Source: Streptomyces olivaceus | Lineage (GTDB): Bacteria; Actinomycetota; Actinomycetes; Streptomycetales; Streptomycetaceae | Assembly (NCBI RefSeq): GCF_000721235.1 | Contig: NZ_JOFH01000054.1 | Span: forward strand, 1 to 64,000 | Direction of reading: 5' to 3' | Length of the DNA: 64,000 nucleotides | Shown here: positions 10,780-19,138 of the stretch, one piece after another | Numbering within the stretch: the first letter of the stretch is position 1 | Layout: the number at the start of each line of letters is the position of its first letter | The notes under the pieces: generated by a model | What the model saw: the letters and a program-made list of their open reading frames with translations, nothing else | What the model was told of the DNA's origin: nothing | The model's database searches: none | Translations under genes and position numbers: made by a program

Positions 10780-10793
10780 CGCCGATGGCGAAC
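10780..10793 (-). promoter_or_regulatory. ClgR box upstream of clpC
   Basis: The minus strand reads GTTCGC-CATCG-GCG, an exact match to the published Streptomyces ClgR motif GTTCGC-N5-GCG. It sits 205 bases before the clpC start codon, in a 430-base gap (10576-11005) whose other side leads to the SCO3374-like gene. No additional gene is evident in that gap. A promoter between the box and clpC is expected, but its hexamers are not clear to me. Confidence 0.8.
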
Positions 10794-11005
10794 GCGAGAC
10801 GGCCCGGACTGCGTGTCGCCCCCTCCCACTAGGGATGTCTTACCCGCGGGGACTGGCACTCCATGCCGCGCACACCCGTTCCCTCCGCTACGGGCGAACA
10901 ACCTTGTGCCTCCCCTCACCCCCGCACGCCCCCGATTACGGCACGCTGCGCATCCGTCGCACCACTCAGCGTAACTCGGGAGCCCTTTCGGCGGTTGCCC
11001 TTGGC

Positions 11006-11671
11006 ATGTCCGGACCCCAGGCCCCGGCACCCGTCACTCCGGTGTCCGCCGCCCCCGCCGTGCCGCCGCCCCGCCGACCGCCCGGAGCACGGGGTCCGGG
11101 CACCACGCCGTCGGAGCGGCTGCGGCGGTGGTACGAGGAGACCCTCGGCTGGCCGACGGAGCCCGGGGCTCCGCTGCGGCTGCGCGTGGGCGTCCGCTTC
11201 GACGTCCTGGACGTCCCGGCCGACGCCGGCCGGGCGGCGCTGGAGCGGCTCGGCCGGTCCGGTCCGGCGGCCACGCGGTGGGCGCGGGTGCCGGTGGCCG
11301 TGCGGGGCGCGCGGATGCAGCTGCTCGTGGCGGCGGGCGGCGCGGAGGAACTGCCCGGACTGCTGGAGTGGCTGGAGTGGGGATCGCTGCCGATCGGTCT
11401 CTCGGCGGTCGGCACGGGGGGCCTCATGGAGGCGCCGCCACCGCCCGGCGACGAGGACGAGGGGGCGGCTGCGGCGGCGTCCGAGGGGGCAGGGGCGCGC
11501 GGGGCCGCCTGCTGGCTGCGCCCCCCGGAACCGGGGGGCGAGGCAGCGGGCCGGCTGCCGGCGCTGACGGCCCTCGGAGGCACCGAGGGCGCCCCGGACC
11601 TCGCACGGCTCGTCCACACACTGGCCACGCAGTGCCACCGGGTCCGGCTCGGGGCCGGCACCGGTCCGTGA
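11006..11671 (+). CDS. SCO3374-family protein, function unknown
   Basis: A 221-residue actinobacterial protein always found, as far as I recall, between clpC and lsr2. A Pro/Ala-rich N-terminus leads into a conserved part starting PSERLRRWYEETLGWPT, then a core with LRVGVRFDVLDVPADAGRAALERL and WARVPVAVRGARMQLLVAAG. This resembles the start of bifunctional primase/polymerase-like proteins, but no catalytic motif is visible. A low-complexity acidic/Ala insert follows near residue 155. ATG at 11006 is preferred over the frame opening at 10835, because the intervening translation is non-conserved and promoter-like. Convergent with lsr2. I cannot assign a role. Confidence 0.7.
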   Translation: MSGPQAPAPVTPVSAAPAVPPPRRPPGARGPGTTPSERLRRWYEETLGWPTEPGAPLRLRVGVRFDVLDVPADAGRAALERLGRSGPAATRWARVPVAVRGARMQLLVAAGGAEELPGLLEWLEWGSLPIGLSAVGTGGLMEAPPPPGDEDEGAAAAASEGAGARGAACWLRPPEPGGEAAGRLPALTALGGTEGAPDLARLVHTLATQCHRVRLGAGTGP

Positions 11672-11685
11672 CGGGGGCCCGCTGA

Positions 11686-12021
11686 TCAGCCGTTGGCCTT
11701 CTCGTACGCCTCGCGGATGATCGCGGGAACACGGCCGCGGTCGTTGACCTCGTAGCCGTTCTCCTTCGCCCAGGCGCGGATCGCCGCGGTGTCCTGGCTG
11801 CCGCCGGAAGCGGCGCGCGCCTTGCCCCGGCCGCCCGAGGCACGGCCGCCGGTGCGACGGCCGCCCTTCAGGTAGGGCTCGAGAAGTCCACGGAGCTTGT
11901 CCGCGTTGGAGGTGGTGAGGTCGATCTCGTACGTCTTCCCGTCGAGCGCGAACGTCACGGTCTCGTCTGCCTCGCCGCCGTCGAGGTCATCGACAAGAAG
12001 GACCTGAACCTTCTGTGCCAC
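11686..12021 (-). CDS. lsr2: Lsr2-family nucleoid-associated xenogeneic silencer
   Basis: A 111-residue H-NS-like protein that binds AT-rich DNA and silences foreign or specialised-metabolism genes. The N-terminal dimerisation domain begins AQKVQVLLVDDLDGGEADE and covers about residues 1-55. A basic Gly/Arg linker follows. The C-terminal DNA-binding helices contain RAWAKENGYEVNDRGRVP, in which the RGR hook (95-97) inserts in the minor groove. Start is GTG 12021, with AAAGGAAATCC just upstream. The frame stays open further 5' but that part is not Lsr2-like. The length fits the family. Convergent with the SCO3374-like gene. Confidence 0.96.
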   Translation of the reverse strand: MAQKVQVLLVDDLDGGEADETVTFALDGKTYEIDLTTSNADKLRGLLEPYLKGGRRTGGRASGGRGKARAASGGSQDTAAIRAWAKENGYEVNDRGRVPAIIREAYEKANG

Positions 12022-12088
12022 CGGATTTCCTTTCATCGATAACGTGAGGGCCGGAGCTCCGTCGGCGTCCGCCGTATCGCCGTCCCTT

Positions 12089-12118
12089 GTTATATGCAGT
12101 ACAGCAGTACGCCGGAAA
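12089..12118 (-). promoter_or_regulatory. Probable lsr2 promoter with a GCAGTAC direct repeat in its spacer
   Basis: TATAAC (minus strand 12094-12089) is a near-consensus -10, preceded by a weak -35 TTTCCG (12118-12113) after 18 bases. The spacer carries GCAGTAC-A-GCAGTAC (12096-12110), a direct repeat that could seat a regulator. The rest of the gap 12022-12324 shows no gene. Confidence 0.5.
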
Positions 12119-12324
12119 GCAAACCGCTTTTGCCGGGAAAACACAAACCCCCGGCGGAGACCGGGGCCGGATCGCGGCCGAAAACATGCGCGTTTCGGAC
12201 ATAGGGAACCCGCGAACGCGTCGTGGGCGCAATAAACCTGGCGAAGGTCTGCGAAGTTCGCCCGCGAAGAGGGCCTGCGAAGTCGGGCACGCATGGGCGG
12301 CGCTCGCCCACTGCTCTCATCCGA

Positions 12325-12834
12325 TCACAGATGCAGAAGCATCCGGCTGTTGCCCAAGGTGTTCGGTTTCACTCGTTCGAGACCCAGGAACTCCGCAACA
12401 CCCTCGTCATAGGAACGCATCAGCTCCGCGTAGACATCGGTGTCCACGGGCGTCTCCCCGATCTCCACGAAGCCGTGCTTGCCGAAGAAGTCCACTTCGA
12501 AGGTCAGGCAGAATACGCGGCGAACGCCGAGCCAGCGGGCGGTGTCCAGCAACTTCTCCAGCAACTGATGTCCGACGCCCGCACCCTTCAGGCCGGGCTT
12601 CACCGCGAGAGTGCGCACTTCCGCGAGGTCTTCCCACATCACGTGCAGCGCGCCGCAGCCGACGACCTCGGCGTTGTCGTCCCGTTCCGCGACCCAGAAC
12701 TCCTGGAGGCTCTCGTAAAGCGTCACCATCGCTTTGTCGAGCAGGATGCGGTCGGAGACGTACGTGTCGAGGAGCCGGCGTACGTCCGGCACATCCCGGG
12801 TACGTGCCCGCCGGACGCTGATGGCATTTGACAT
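12325..12834 (-). CDS. argA: Amino-acid N-acetyltransferase (short GNAT-type N-acetylglutamate synthase)
   Basis: A 169-residue single-domain GNAT acetyltransferase of the short actinobacterial N-acetylglutamate synthase type, which transfers acetyl from acetyl-CoA to glutamate at the head of arginine synthesis. Evidence: SVRRARTRDVPDVRRLLD at the N-terminus, the substrate-side segment FWVAERDDNAEVVGCGALHV, the acetyl-CoA loop RTLAVKPGLKGAGVGHQLLEKLL (the GAGVG turn) and LTFEVDFFGKHGFVEI at the end. No kinase-like regulatory domain is present, unlike the long enzymes. The BlaI-type regulator lies immediately upstream on the same strand, 9 bases away. Substrate assignment rests on resemblance to the mycobacterial short enzyme. 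Confidence 0.85.
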   Translation of the reverse strand: MSNAISVRRARTRDVPDVRRLLDTYVSDRILLDKAMVTLYESLQEFWVAERDDNAEVVGCGALHVMWEDLAEVRTLAVKPGLKGAGVGHQLLEKLLDTARWLGVRRVFCLTFEVDFFGKHGFVEIGETPVDTDVYAELMRSYDEGVAEFLGLERVKPNTLGNSRMLLHL

Positions 12835-12843
12835 GGGGGGACG

Positions 12844-13266
12844 CTATCGCCCGCCGCCCTCCGGTACCGAGCCGGGGCCCGGTGCGGCCGTTTCCGGCCC
12901 CTGCACGATGCGGATCGCGTCTCTGAGTGCCTGGCGCTGTTCCTCGCTCATCATGCCGAAGAAGGCGATGAGGGCGGCGGCGGGGTTGTCGCTCTGGGAC
13001 CAGGCGTCGTTCATCAGCGCGGCCGCGTAGGCGGCACGGGTGGAGACCGCCTCATATCGATAGGCCCGGCCTTCGGACTCCCGGCGCACCCAGCCCTTCT
13101 GATGGAGATTGTCCAGGACGGTCATCACGGTGGTGTACGCGATGGACCGTTCCTGTTGCAGGTCTTCCAGGACTTCTCGAACGGTCACGGGGCGGTTCCA
13201 CTTCCACACCCTCGTCATGACCGCGTCTTCGAGTTCTCCCAATGGGCGAGGCACGCTTCGAACCAT
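12844..13266 (-). CDS. BlaI/MecI/CopY-family transcriptional regulator
   Basis: A 140-residue winged-helix repressor. The characteristic N-terminal pattern LGELEDAVMTRVWKWNRPVTVREVLEDL is followed by the recognition region IAYTTVMTVLDNLHQKGWVRRE (about residues 40-62). A shorter dimerisation tail then ends in a Pro/Gly-rich extension after residue 120. No BlaR1/MecR1-type sensor peptidase lies next to it, so its signal is not evident; orphan copies are common in Streptomyces. It precedes the N-acetyltransferase by 9 bases and may be co-transcribed with it. Confidence 0.92.
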   Translation of the reverse strand: MVRSVPRPLGELEDAVMTRVWKWNRPVTVREVLEDLQQERSIAYTTVMTVLDNLHQKGWVRRESEGRAYRYEAVSTRAAYAAALMNDAWSQSDNPAAALIAFFGMMSEEQRQALRDAIRIVQGPETAAPGPGSVPEGGGR

Positions 13267-13329
13267 ACGGGCAGTACCGGTCGATCGCGCCCCGGACGTG
13301 CCCGTTCACGGGCGTACGTGAACAAAAGG

Positions 13330-13366
13330 GGCGTACGGCTCACCGGTCGCCGGGGAGCCGTACGCC
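13330..13366. terminator. Hairpin terminator between the 59-residue protein gene and blaI
   Basis: GGCGTACGGCTC (13330-13341) pairs perfectly with GAGCCGTACGCC (13355-13366) around a 13-base loop. It follows the stop codon of the small minus-strand gene at 13382 by 16 bases. A smaller hairpin, GCCCG-TTCA-CGGGC, lies at about 13302-13315. Confidence 0.8.
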
Positions 13367-13381
13367 ACCGGGTCCGGCCGG

Positions 13382-13561
13382 TCAGGCCTCGGGGTGCGGG
13401 GACGTCTGACGGGCGCCCTCCGCCCGGGCGAGGGCGGCGTCGACCACCGCGTCCTCCTTGGCCTTGTTGGCGCCGCCCTGGGTCTTCACGATCACCCTGA
13501 TCACGCCGATGAAGAACACGGCCATCACGGCCGGGGGCAGGAGCGCGGAGACGTAGTCCAT
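13382..13561 (-). CDS. Small single-pass membrane protein (59 aa)
   Basis: A 59-residue reading frame starting MDYVSALLPPAVMAVFFIG. One hydrophobic helix (about residues 5-26, ending IRVIVK) is followed by a charged tail with ANKAKEDAVVDAALARAEGA. ATG at 13561, stop at 13382. Third positions are strongly G/C, as expected for a real Streptomyces gene, and a perfect hairpin terminator follows. The gene lies between the larger hypothetical gene at 13585 and blaI. No family name is known to me. A membrane anchor with a cytoplasmic helical tail is what the sequence shows. Confidence 0.7.
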   Translation of the reverse strand: MDYVSALLPPAVMAVFFIGVIRVIVKTQGGANKAKEDAVVDAALARAEGARQTSPHPEA

Positions 13562-13584
13562 GGCTCCAGGGTAGCCAGGCCCGC

Positions 13585-14247
13585 TCAGCCGGCCGCGAGG
13601 TGGTGCCGGGAGCCCTGACGCTCCCGGGAGTCCCGGCAGTCCCGGGAGTCCGGGGCGGGCGGGGCGGGCGGGGCCGGCTTGCGGCGCGGGAAGACCTCGC
13701 CCGGGGTGGGGACGGGGCGCTTGGGCGTCGCCGGGGCGGGGCGGGGCGCCGGTTTCTGCGCGGGCTTCTGCGGGGGCTTCTGGTCGGGCTGCTCCTCGGA
13801 CCGCCGGCCGCCGGGGACGGCGTGCAGGCGGGTACGGGCGCGGATGCGGGTGCGGGCGGCGGGAAGCGTGACCGTGGGCCCCGAGGGGGCGCAGCGGGCG
13901 CGCAGGGCGGCCGCCACGGGATTGCCGCGCAGGGCGCCGAGGGCGGCGAGGTCGTCCGCCTCCGGGCGGTGTCCGGCGTCGAGCGCCTCGTCCAGGAGCG
14001 CGAGGTAGCCGGTGGCGGTGCCGGGGAGGGCGGCGCGGTACCGGGCCAGGTCGGCCACCAGGAAGGCGCGCAGCCGGGCGCTCTCCCGCATCGCCTCGTC
14101 GAGCGACTCTGCGAGGCGGAGGCAGTCCTGCGCCTCCTGCGCCGTGACGGGGCTGGGGTTCAGGGCGAGGGCGAGGGCACGCCGGAGCACACGCAGCTCC
14201 TGAGCACCGAACGCCATGCCGCCGCGGGGTCCGTAGGGCGTGGGCAT
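13585..14247 (-). CDS. Hypothetical protein with helical N-terminus and proline/lysine-rich tail
   Basis: 220 residues from ATG 14247 (MPTPYGPRGGMAFG; an alternative ATG is 30 bases further in). The first 140 residues are predicted helical (ELRVLRRALALALNP, DCLRLAESLDEAMRESARLRAFLVADLARYRAAL) and resemble the many small Streptomyces proteins without a named domain. The tail carries four approximate QKPxQKPA/PRPAP repeats and ends in a Pro/Arg-rich low-complexity stretch. No signal peptide or membrane segment is seen. It is 23 bases upstream of the small membrane protein gene on the same strand, so they may form an operon. Function unknown. Confidence 0.65.
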   Translation of the reverse strand: MPTPYGPRGGMAFGAQELRVLRRALALALNPSPVTAQEAQDCLRLAESLDEAMRESARLRAFLVADLARYRAALPGTATGYLALLDEALDAGHRPEADDLAALGALRGNPVAAALRARCAPSGPTVTLPAARTRIRARTRLHAVPGGRRSEEQPDQKPPQKPAQKPAPRPAPATPKRPVPTPGEVFPRRKPAPPAPPAPDSRDCRDSRERQGSRHHLAAG

Positions 14248-14342
14248 GCGGCGACGATACGCGCTAATCAGACAAACTCGGCATAGGGGACGCGGGTGTG
14301 GCGGCGCGCCCTCACCCGGCCGGGGGCAGGGAGACCCCGCCC

Positions 14343-14418
14343 CCACTGCGGGCAGTCGTGCCGCTGGGGCGGCACGGGTGGGCGCGGCGGCACCCGGCAA
14401 CGCCGGGCCCGCGCCACC
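14343..14418 (-). repeat. Dispersed intergenic hairpin repeat, copy A
   Basis: Read on the minus strand, this segment matches copies at 34091-34163 and 43471-43575 over about 70 bases. The core contains CGCCCACCCGTGCCGCC followed by CCAGCGGCACGACTGCCCGC. CGTGCCGC-CCCA-GCGGCACG forms a hairpin. It lies in the 229-base gap downstream of coaX and may end that operon's transcript. Confidence 0.8.
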
Positions 14419-14476
14419 CGCCTCTGGCCGACACGCACCCCGGGAGTCAGGGCATCCCGGTCCGGTGAACCCCTGC

Positions 14477-15274
14477 CTACATGCGGGACATGTTGCGCTC
14501 GTACACCAGCCGCAGCCCCATCAGCGTCAGCCACGGCTCGTGCTCGTCGATGACCGACGCCTCCCCCAGCACCATCGGCGCCAGCCCGCCCGTCGCGATG
14601 ACCGTCACGTCGTCCGGGTCCTTGGCCAGTTCCCTCGCCATGCGGTTGACGACGCCGTCGACCTGCCCGGCGAAGCCGTACACGATGCCCGACTGCATCG
14701 CCTCGACCGTGTTCTTGCCGATCACGCTCCGCGGCCGGGCCACCTCGATCTTGCGCAGCTGCGCGCCCTTGACGCCCAGCGCCTCGACCGAGATCTCGAT
14801 GCCGGGCGCGATGACCCCGCCGATGTACTCCCCGCGCGCGCTGACCGCGTCGAACGTCGTCGCCGTGCCGAAGTCCACGACGATCGCCGGGCCGCCGTAC
14901 AGCTCCACGGCCGCGACGGCGTTGATGATGCGGTCCGCGCCGACCTCCTTGGGGTGGTCGGTGAGGATCGGGACGCCGGTCTTGACGCCCGGTTCGACCA
15001 GGACCGCGGGGACGTCGCCGTAGTACCGGCGGGTGACCTCGCGCAGTTCGTGGAGGACGGAGGGGACCGTCGCGCAGATGGCGATGCCGTCGATGCCGTC
15101 GCCCAGTTCGTCGCCGAGCAGCGGGTGCATGCCCATCAGACCCTGGAGGAGGACCGCCAGCTCGTCGGCCGTGCGGCGCGGGTCGGTGGAGATGCGCCAG
15201 TGCTCGACGATGTCCTCGCCGTCGAAGAGGCCGAGGACGGTGTGCGTGTTGCCTACGTCGATCGTCAGCAGCAT
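14477..15274 (-). CDS. coaX: Type III pantothenate kinase
   Basis: A 265-residue ASKHA-fold kinase catalysing the first step of CoA synthesis (pantothenate to 4'-phosphopantothenate). Seen: the N-terminal phosphate loop MLLTIDVGNTHTVLGLFDG, the motif GADRIINAVAA, the catalytic region IVVDFGTATTFDAVSARGEYIGGVIAPG, and the late ATP-site motif VIATGGLAP. Full length. ATG at 15274 is 5 bases after the nadC stop. It is the last gene of the DUF2520-panC-nadB-nadC-coaX operon, so pantothenate made by PanC is phosphorylated by a co-expressed enzyme. Confidence 0.96.
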   Translation of the reverse strand: MLLTIDVGNTHTVLGLFDGEDIVEHWRISTDPRRTADELAVLLQGLMGMHPLLGDELGDGIDGIAICATVPSVLHELREVTRRYYGDVPAVLVEPGVKTGVPILTDHPKEVGADRIINAVAAVELYGGPAIVVDFGTATTFDAVSARGEYIGGVIAPGIEISVEALGVKGAQLRKIEVARPRSVIGKNTVEAMQSGIVYGFAGQVDGVVNRMARELAKDPDDVTVIATGGLAPMVLGEASVIDEHEPWLTLMGLRLVYERNMSRM

Positions 15275-15279
15275 GGGTT

Positions 15280-16320
15280 CTACTCCGCCGCTCGCAGGTC
15301 CAGGCCGATGTCCAGGATCGGGGAGCTGTGGGTGAGCGCGCCCACGGCGAGGTAGTCGACGCCCGTGTCGGCGTACTCCTTGGCGTTGTCCAGGGTCAGC
15401 CGGCCCGAGGCCTCCAGCGCGGCGCGGCCGGCGACCAGGGCCACCGCCTCTCCGCACTCGTCGGGGGTGAAGTTGTCCAGCAGGATGAGGTCGGCGCCCG
15501 CGTCCACGACCTCGCGCAGCTGGTGCAGGGTGTCGACCTCGACCTCGATGGGCAGGTCGGGGAAGCGCTCGCGCACGGCGGTGAAGGCCTCGGCGACGCC
15601 GCCCGCGGCGACCACGTGGTTGTCCTTGACCAGGGCCGCGTCCGAGAGGGACATCCGGTGGTTGACGCCGCTGCCGCAGCGGACCGCGAACTTCTCCAGG
15701 CTGCGCAGGCCCGGCGTGGTCTTGCGGGTGTCGCGGACCTGGGTCCTCGTGCCGTCCAGGGCGTCCGCCCACGCGCGCGTGGCCGTCGCGATGCCCGACA
15801 TGCGGCACAGCAGGTTCAGCGCGCTGCGTTCGGCGGTGAGCAGGTCGCGGGTGCGGGTGGTCACGGAGAGGAGCTTCTGGCCCGCCTCCACGCGCTCGCC
15901 GTCCTCGACGTGGCGCTCCACCTCGAACTCGTCCGTGCAGACGATCGACAGCACCGCCTCGGCGACCCTCAGGCCCGCCACGACACCCGCCTCGCGCGCG
16001 GCGAAGTCGGCCGTGGCCACGGCCTCCTCGGGGATGGTGGCGACCGTCGTGACGTCCACGCCGCCCGCCAGGTCCTCCTGGATGGCGACGTTCGCGATGT
16101 CCTCGACCTCGACCGGGTCGAGGCCGGAGTCCAGCAGGAGTGCCGCGAGGGAGGGGTCGAGACCGCACTCCAGGTAGGCGTCCTCGTCGGTTTCCGCCGC
16201 TTCGAGGTCCGCTGCTCCGGTGTCCGCGCCGCAGGCACAGCCGTCGCCGCAGCCTCCGGTGGGGGCGAGGGGGAGTTCGGTGGGGTCGGAGGGGTGCTCG
16301 GAGGGGCTCACTGCTGTCAC
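15280..16320 (-). CDS. nadC: Nicotinate-nucleotide pyrophosphorylase (quinolinate phosphoribosyltransferase)
   Basis: 346 residues. It converts quinolinate and PRPP to nicotinate mononucleotide in de novo NAD synthesis. The catalytic part begins near residue 60 ([16 protein letters not shown]) and includes [39 protein letters not shown]-like substrate residues, [15 protein letters not shown] and the PRPP-side LILLDNFTP. An unusual N-terminal extension of about 55 residues carries CGDGCAC (Cys24, 28, 30) and an acidic stretch. GTG at 16320 overlaps the nadB stop as GTGA. Quinolinate synthase nadA is not in the window. Confidence 0.95.
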   Translation of the reverse strand: [346 protein letters not shown]

Positions 16321-18131
16321 TGCTCCTGGGGACGGTGCGTCGGCTGGGCGCCGTGGACGGACGGGGCGGGTGTCGGGGCGGGCTCCGGGTCCGACGCCGG
16401 GTCCGGCGCCGGCTCCGATGTCGGGGGGAATTCTGGCGTGTCGGTGGTGTGCACGGCGAGCGCGCGGTCCGGGTTCAGACGTACGACGATGTGGCGGCGC
16501 CACGCGGTGTCGTCGCGCTCCGCGCGGTCCTCGCGCCAGTGGCAGCCGCGGGTCTCCTCGCGCCGGGCCGCGGCGGCCACCAGGACGCGGGCCACGGACA
16601 GGAGGTTGGTGGTCTCCCAGGTGTCCACGCCCGGTTCGGCGGTCTTGCCGTCTTCGCGCAGCGCCACGCGGGCCTCGGTGTGCAGACGGTCCAGCCGGTC
16701 GGCCGCGCGCGTGAGGGAACTCGCCGAGCGCAGCACGCCGGCGCCCTCGGTCATGATCCGCTGGATGGCGAGGCGGGCCTCGGGCGGAAGCAGGGGGTGC
16801 GCCGGGTGGCCGGGGTGCGGGAGCGGCGCCGGCACGCGCGCCCGGAGGGTGCCCTCCTCGTGGCTGTCCGCGATGTCGGCGGCGATGCGCTCGGCGTAGA
16901 CCAGCCCTTCGAGGAGCGAGTTGGAGGCCAGGCGGTTGGCGCCGTGCACGCCGGTGCAGGCGACCTCTCCGCACGCGTACAGCCCGGGGACCGTGGTGCG
17001 GCCCGAGGCGTCGGTGCGGACGCCTCCGGAGGCGTAGTGGGCGGCCGGGGCGACCGGGACCGGCTCGGTGACCGGGTCGATGCCGTGGGCGCGGCAGGCG
17101 GCGAGGATCGTGGGGAAGCGCTGTTCCCACATCGCGGCGCCGAAGTGGCGCGCGTCCAGGTACATGTGCTCGGCGCCCTGCTCCTGCATGCGGCGCGTGA
17201 TGCCCTTGGCGACGATGTCCCGCGGGGCGAGTTCGCCCAGTTCGTGCTGCCCCTGCATGAAGCGGACGCCGTCCGCGTCCACCAGGTGGGCGCCCTCGCC
17301 CCGTACCGCCTCCGAGACCAGGGGCTGCTGGCCCTCGGCGTCCGCGCCGAGGAAGAGGACGGTGGGGTGGAACTGGACGAACTCGAGGTCGCTCACCTCG
17401 GCGCCCGCGCGCAGCGCGAGTGCCACGCCGTCGCCGGTGGAGACGGACGGGTTGGTCGTCGCCGAGAAGACCTGGCCCATGCCGCCGGTGGCCAGGACCA
17501 CCGCGGGGGCGTGGACGGCCCCGACGCCGTCGTGCCGGCCCTCGCCCATGACGTGCAGGGTCACGCCCGCGGTACGGCCCGCGGCGTCCGTGAGGAGGTC
17601 CAGGACGAGGGCGTTCTCGACGGTGCGGATGCCCCGCGCGCGTACCGCCCCGACCAGGGCGCGGGAGATCTCGGCGCCCGTGGCGTCGCCGCCCGCGTGG
17701 GCGATGCGGCGGCGGTGGTGGCCGCCCTCGCGGGTGAGGGCCAGGCCGCCCCCCTCCGACTCGTCGAAGTGCGCGCCGGTCGCTATGAGGCGGCGTACGG
17801 CGTCGGGGCCCTCGGTGACCAGGGTGCGGACCGCTGCCTCGTCGCACAGGCCGACGCCGGCGACCAGGGTGTCGTCCAGGTGCTGCTCCGGGGTGTCGCC
17901 GTCGCCGAGGGCCGCGGCGATGCCGCCCTGCGCCCAGCGCGTCGAACCGTCGTCGAGGCGGGCCTTGGTGACGACGACCGTCCGCAGGCCGGCGGCCTCG
18001 CAGCGCAGGGCCGCGGTGAGCCCCGCGACGCCGGAGCCGACGACGACCACGTCCGCGTCCAAGGCCCAGCCGGGGGCGGGCGCGTGCAGGCGTATGCCCG
18101 TGCCGGTCGGTCGTGTGCCTGTGCTCGTCAC
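16317..18131 (-). CDS. nadB: L-aspartate oxidase
   Basis: A 604-residue flavoprotein that oxidises L-aspartate to iminoaspartate for quinolinate synthesis. Seen: Rossmann FAD motif [21 protein letters not shown] (about residue 23), the signature [14 protein letters not shown], the active-site region [29 protein letters not shown], and near the end of the FAD domain [24 protein letters not shown]. The C-terminal succinate-dehydrogenase-like helical domain holds [14 protein letters not shown] Pro/Ala-rich tail follows. GTG at 18131 overlaps the panC stop (GTGA), and its own stop overlaps the nadC start. Confidence 0.95.
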
Positions 18132-19138
18132 GAGGCGGCTCCGCGGGTTCCGAGGGTGAGGAGGACGTTGTCGATCAGCCGGGTCGCGCCGACCCGGGCG
18201 GCGACGGCGAGGACGGCCTCGCCGGTGTGGTCGTCGCCGATCTCGGTGAAGTCGGCCGGGTCCACCAGGGCCAGGTAGTCCAGCTCGAGCGGCGGGGTGG
18301 CGCGGGCCGCGTCGTCCAGCACCAGGCGGGCGGCGGCCCGGACGGCCGTGGCGCTGCCGGGGGCGGACGTGGCCACCGCGTGCGCGTCGGCCGCCGCGCG
18401 GGACTCGCCCAGGGCGCTGAGCGCCTCGGCGCGCGCCCGGGTGGCGGGCACTTCGCGGGCCCGGGCGCACAGGGCCGCCTGGGCGGCGTGCCGGTCAAGG
18501 CCCGCGAAGAGCGCCTGGGAGAGGGCGAGGGCGGTACGGCGTTCGGCCGCGGAGAGGTACCGGTTGCGGCTGGACAGGGCCAGGCCGTCCTCCTCGCGCA
18601 CCGTGGGGACGCCGACGATCTCCACGCCGAAGTTCAGGTCGCGCACCATGCGGCGGATCAGCGCGAGCTGCTGGGCGTCCTTCTGGCCGTAGAGGGCCAG
18701 GTCGGGGCGGGTGAGGTGGAGCAGCTTGGCGACGACGGTGAGCATGCCGTCGAAGTGGCCGGGGCGTGAGGCGCCCTCCAGACGCTCGCCCATGGGGCCC
18801 GCGGCGACGCGCACCTGGGGCTCGCCGCCCGGGTAGACCTCGTCGGCGGAGGGTGCGAAGACGGCGTCGGCGCCCGCCCTGCCGGCGATCTCCAGGTCGG
18901 CGTCCAGGGTGCGCGGGTAGCGGTCCAGGTCCTCGCCGGCGCCGAACTGCAGGGGGTTCACGAAGACGGTGGCGACGACCTCGCCGTCGGGGCCCGCCAG
19001 GTCGCGGGCCGCGCGGATCAGGGTGGCGTGGCCCTCGTGCAGGGCGCCCATGGTCATCACGACGGCCCGGCGGCCGTGCCGCACACGCGCGTGCAGTTCG
19101 CCGGCGGTGCGCAGCAGGACGGGTGCAGTGGTGGTCAT
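18128..19138 (-). CDS. panC: Pantothenate synthetase
   Basis: A 336-residue ATP-dependent ligase joining pantoate and beta-alanine. Seen: the nucleotidyltransferase HIGH-type motif [16 protein letters not shown], the pantoate-contact [27 protein letters not shown] [36 protein letters not shown] (KMSKS equivalent) and the small C-terminal domain with [14 protein letters not shown]. Slightly longer than the usual 280-310 residues, mainly by an Ala-rich insert before that last segment. ATG at 19138 overlaps the preceding DUF2520 gene's stop (ATGA), indicating translational coupling. Confidence 0.96.
   Translation of the reverse strand: MTTTAPVLLRTAGELHARVRHGRRAVVMTMGALHEGHATLIRAARDLAGPDGEVVATVFVNPLQFGAGEDLDRYPRTLDADLEIAGRAGADAVFAPSADEVYPGGEPQVRVAAGPMGERLEGASRPGHFDGMLTVVAKLLHLTRPDLALYGQKDAQQLALIRRMVRDLNFGVEIVGVPTVREEDGLALSSRNRYLSAAERRTALALSQALFAGLDRHAAQAALCARAREVPATRARAEALSALGESRAAADAHAVATSAPGSATAVRAAARLVLDDAARATPPLELDYLALVDPADFTEIGDDHTGEAVLAVAARVGATRLIDNVLLTLGTRGAAS

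Noticed and set aside
14477..16168. 563-residue frame ending with coaX
   Set aside because: The first half is an out-of-frame reading of nadC. CoaX begins at ATG 15274, where the phosphate-loop motif starts.
15280..17847. 855-residue frame covering nadC and continuing upstream
   Set aside because: Only the last 346 residues are NadC; the upstream part is the antisense-like reading of nadB in another frame. The GTGA overlap fixes the nadC start at 16320.
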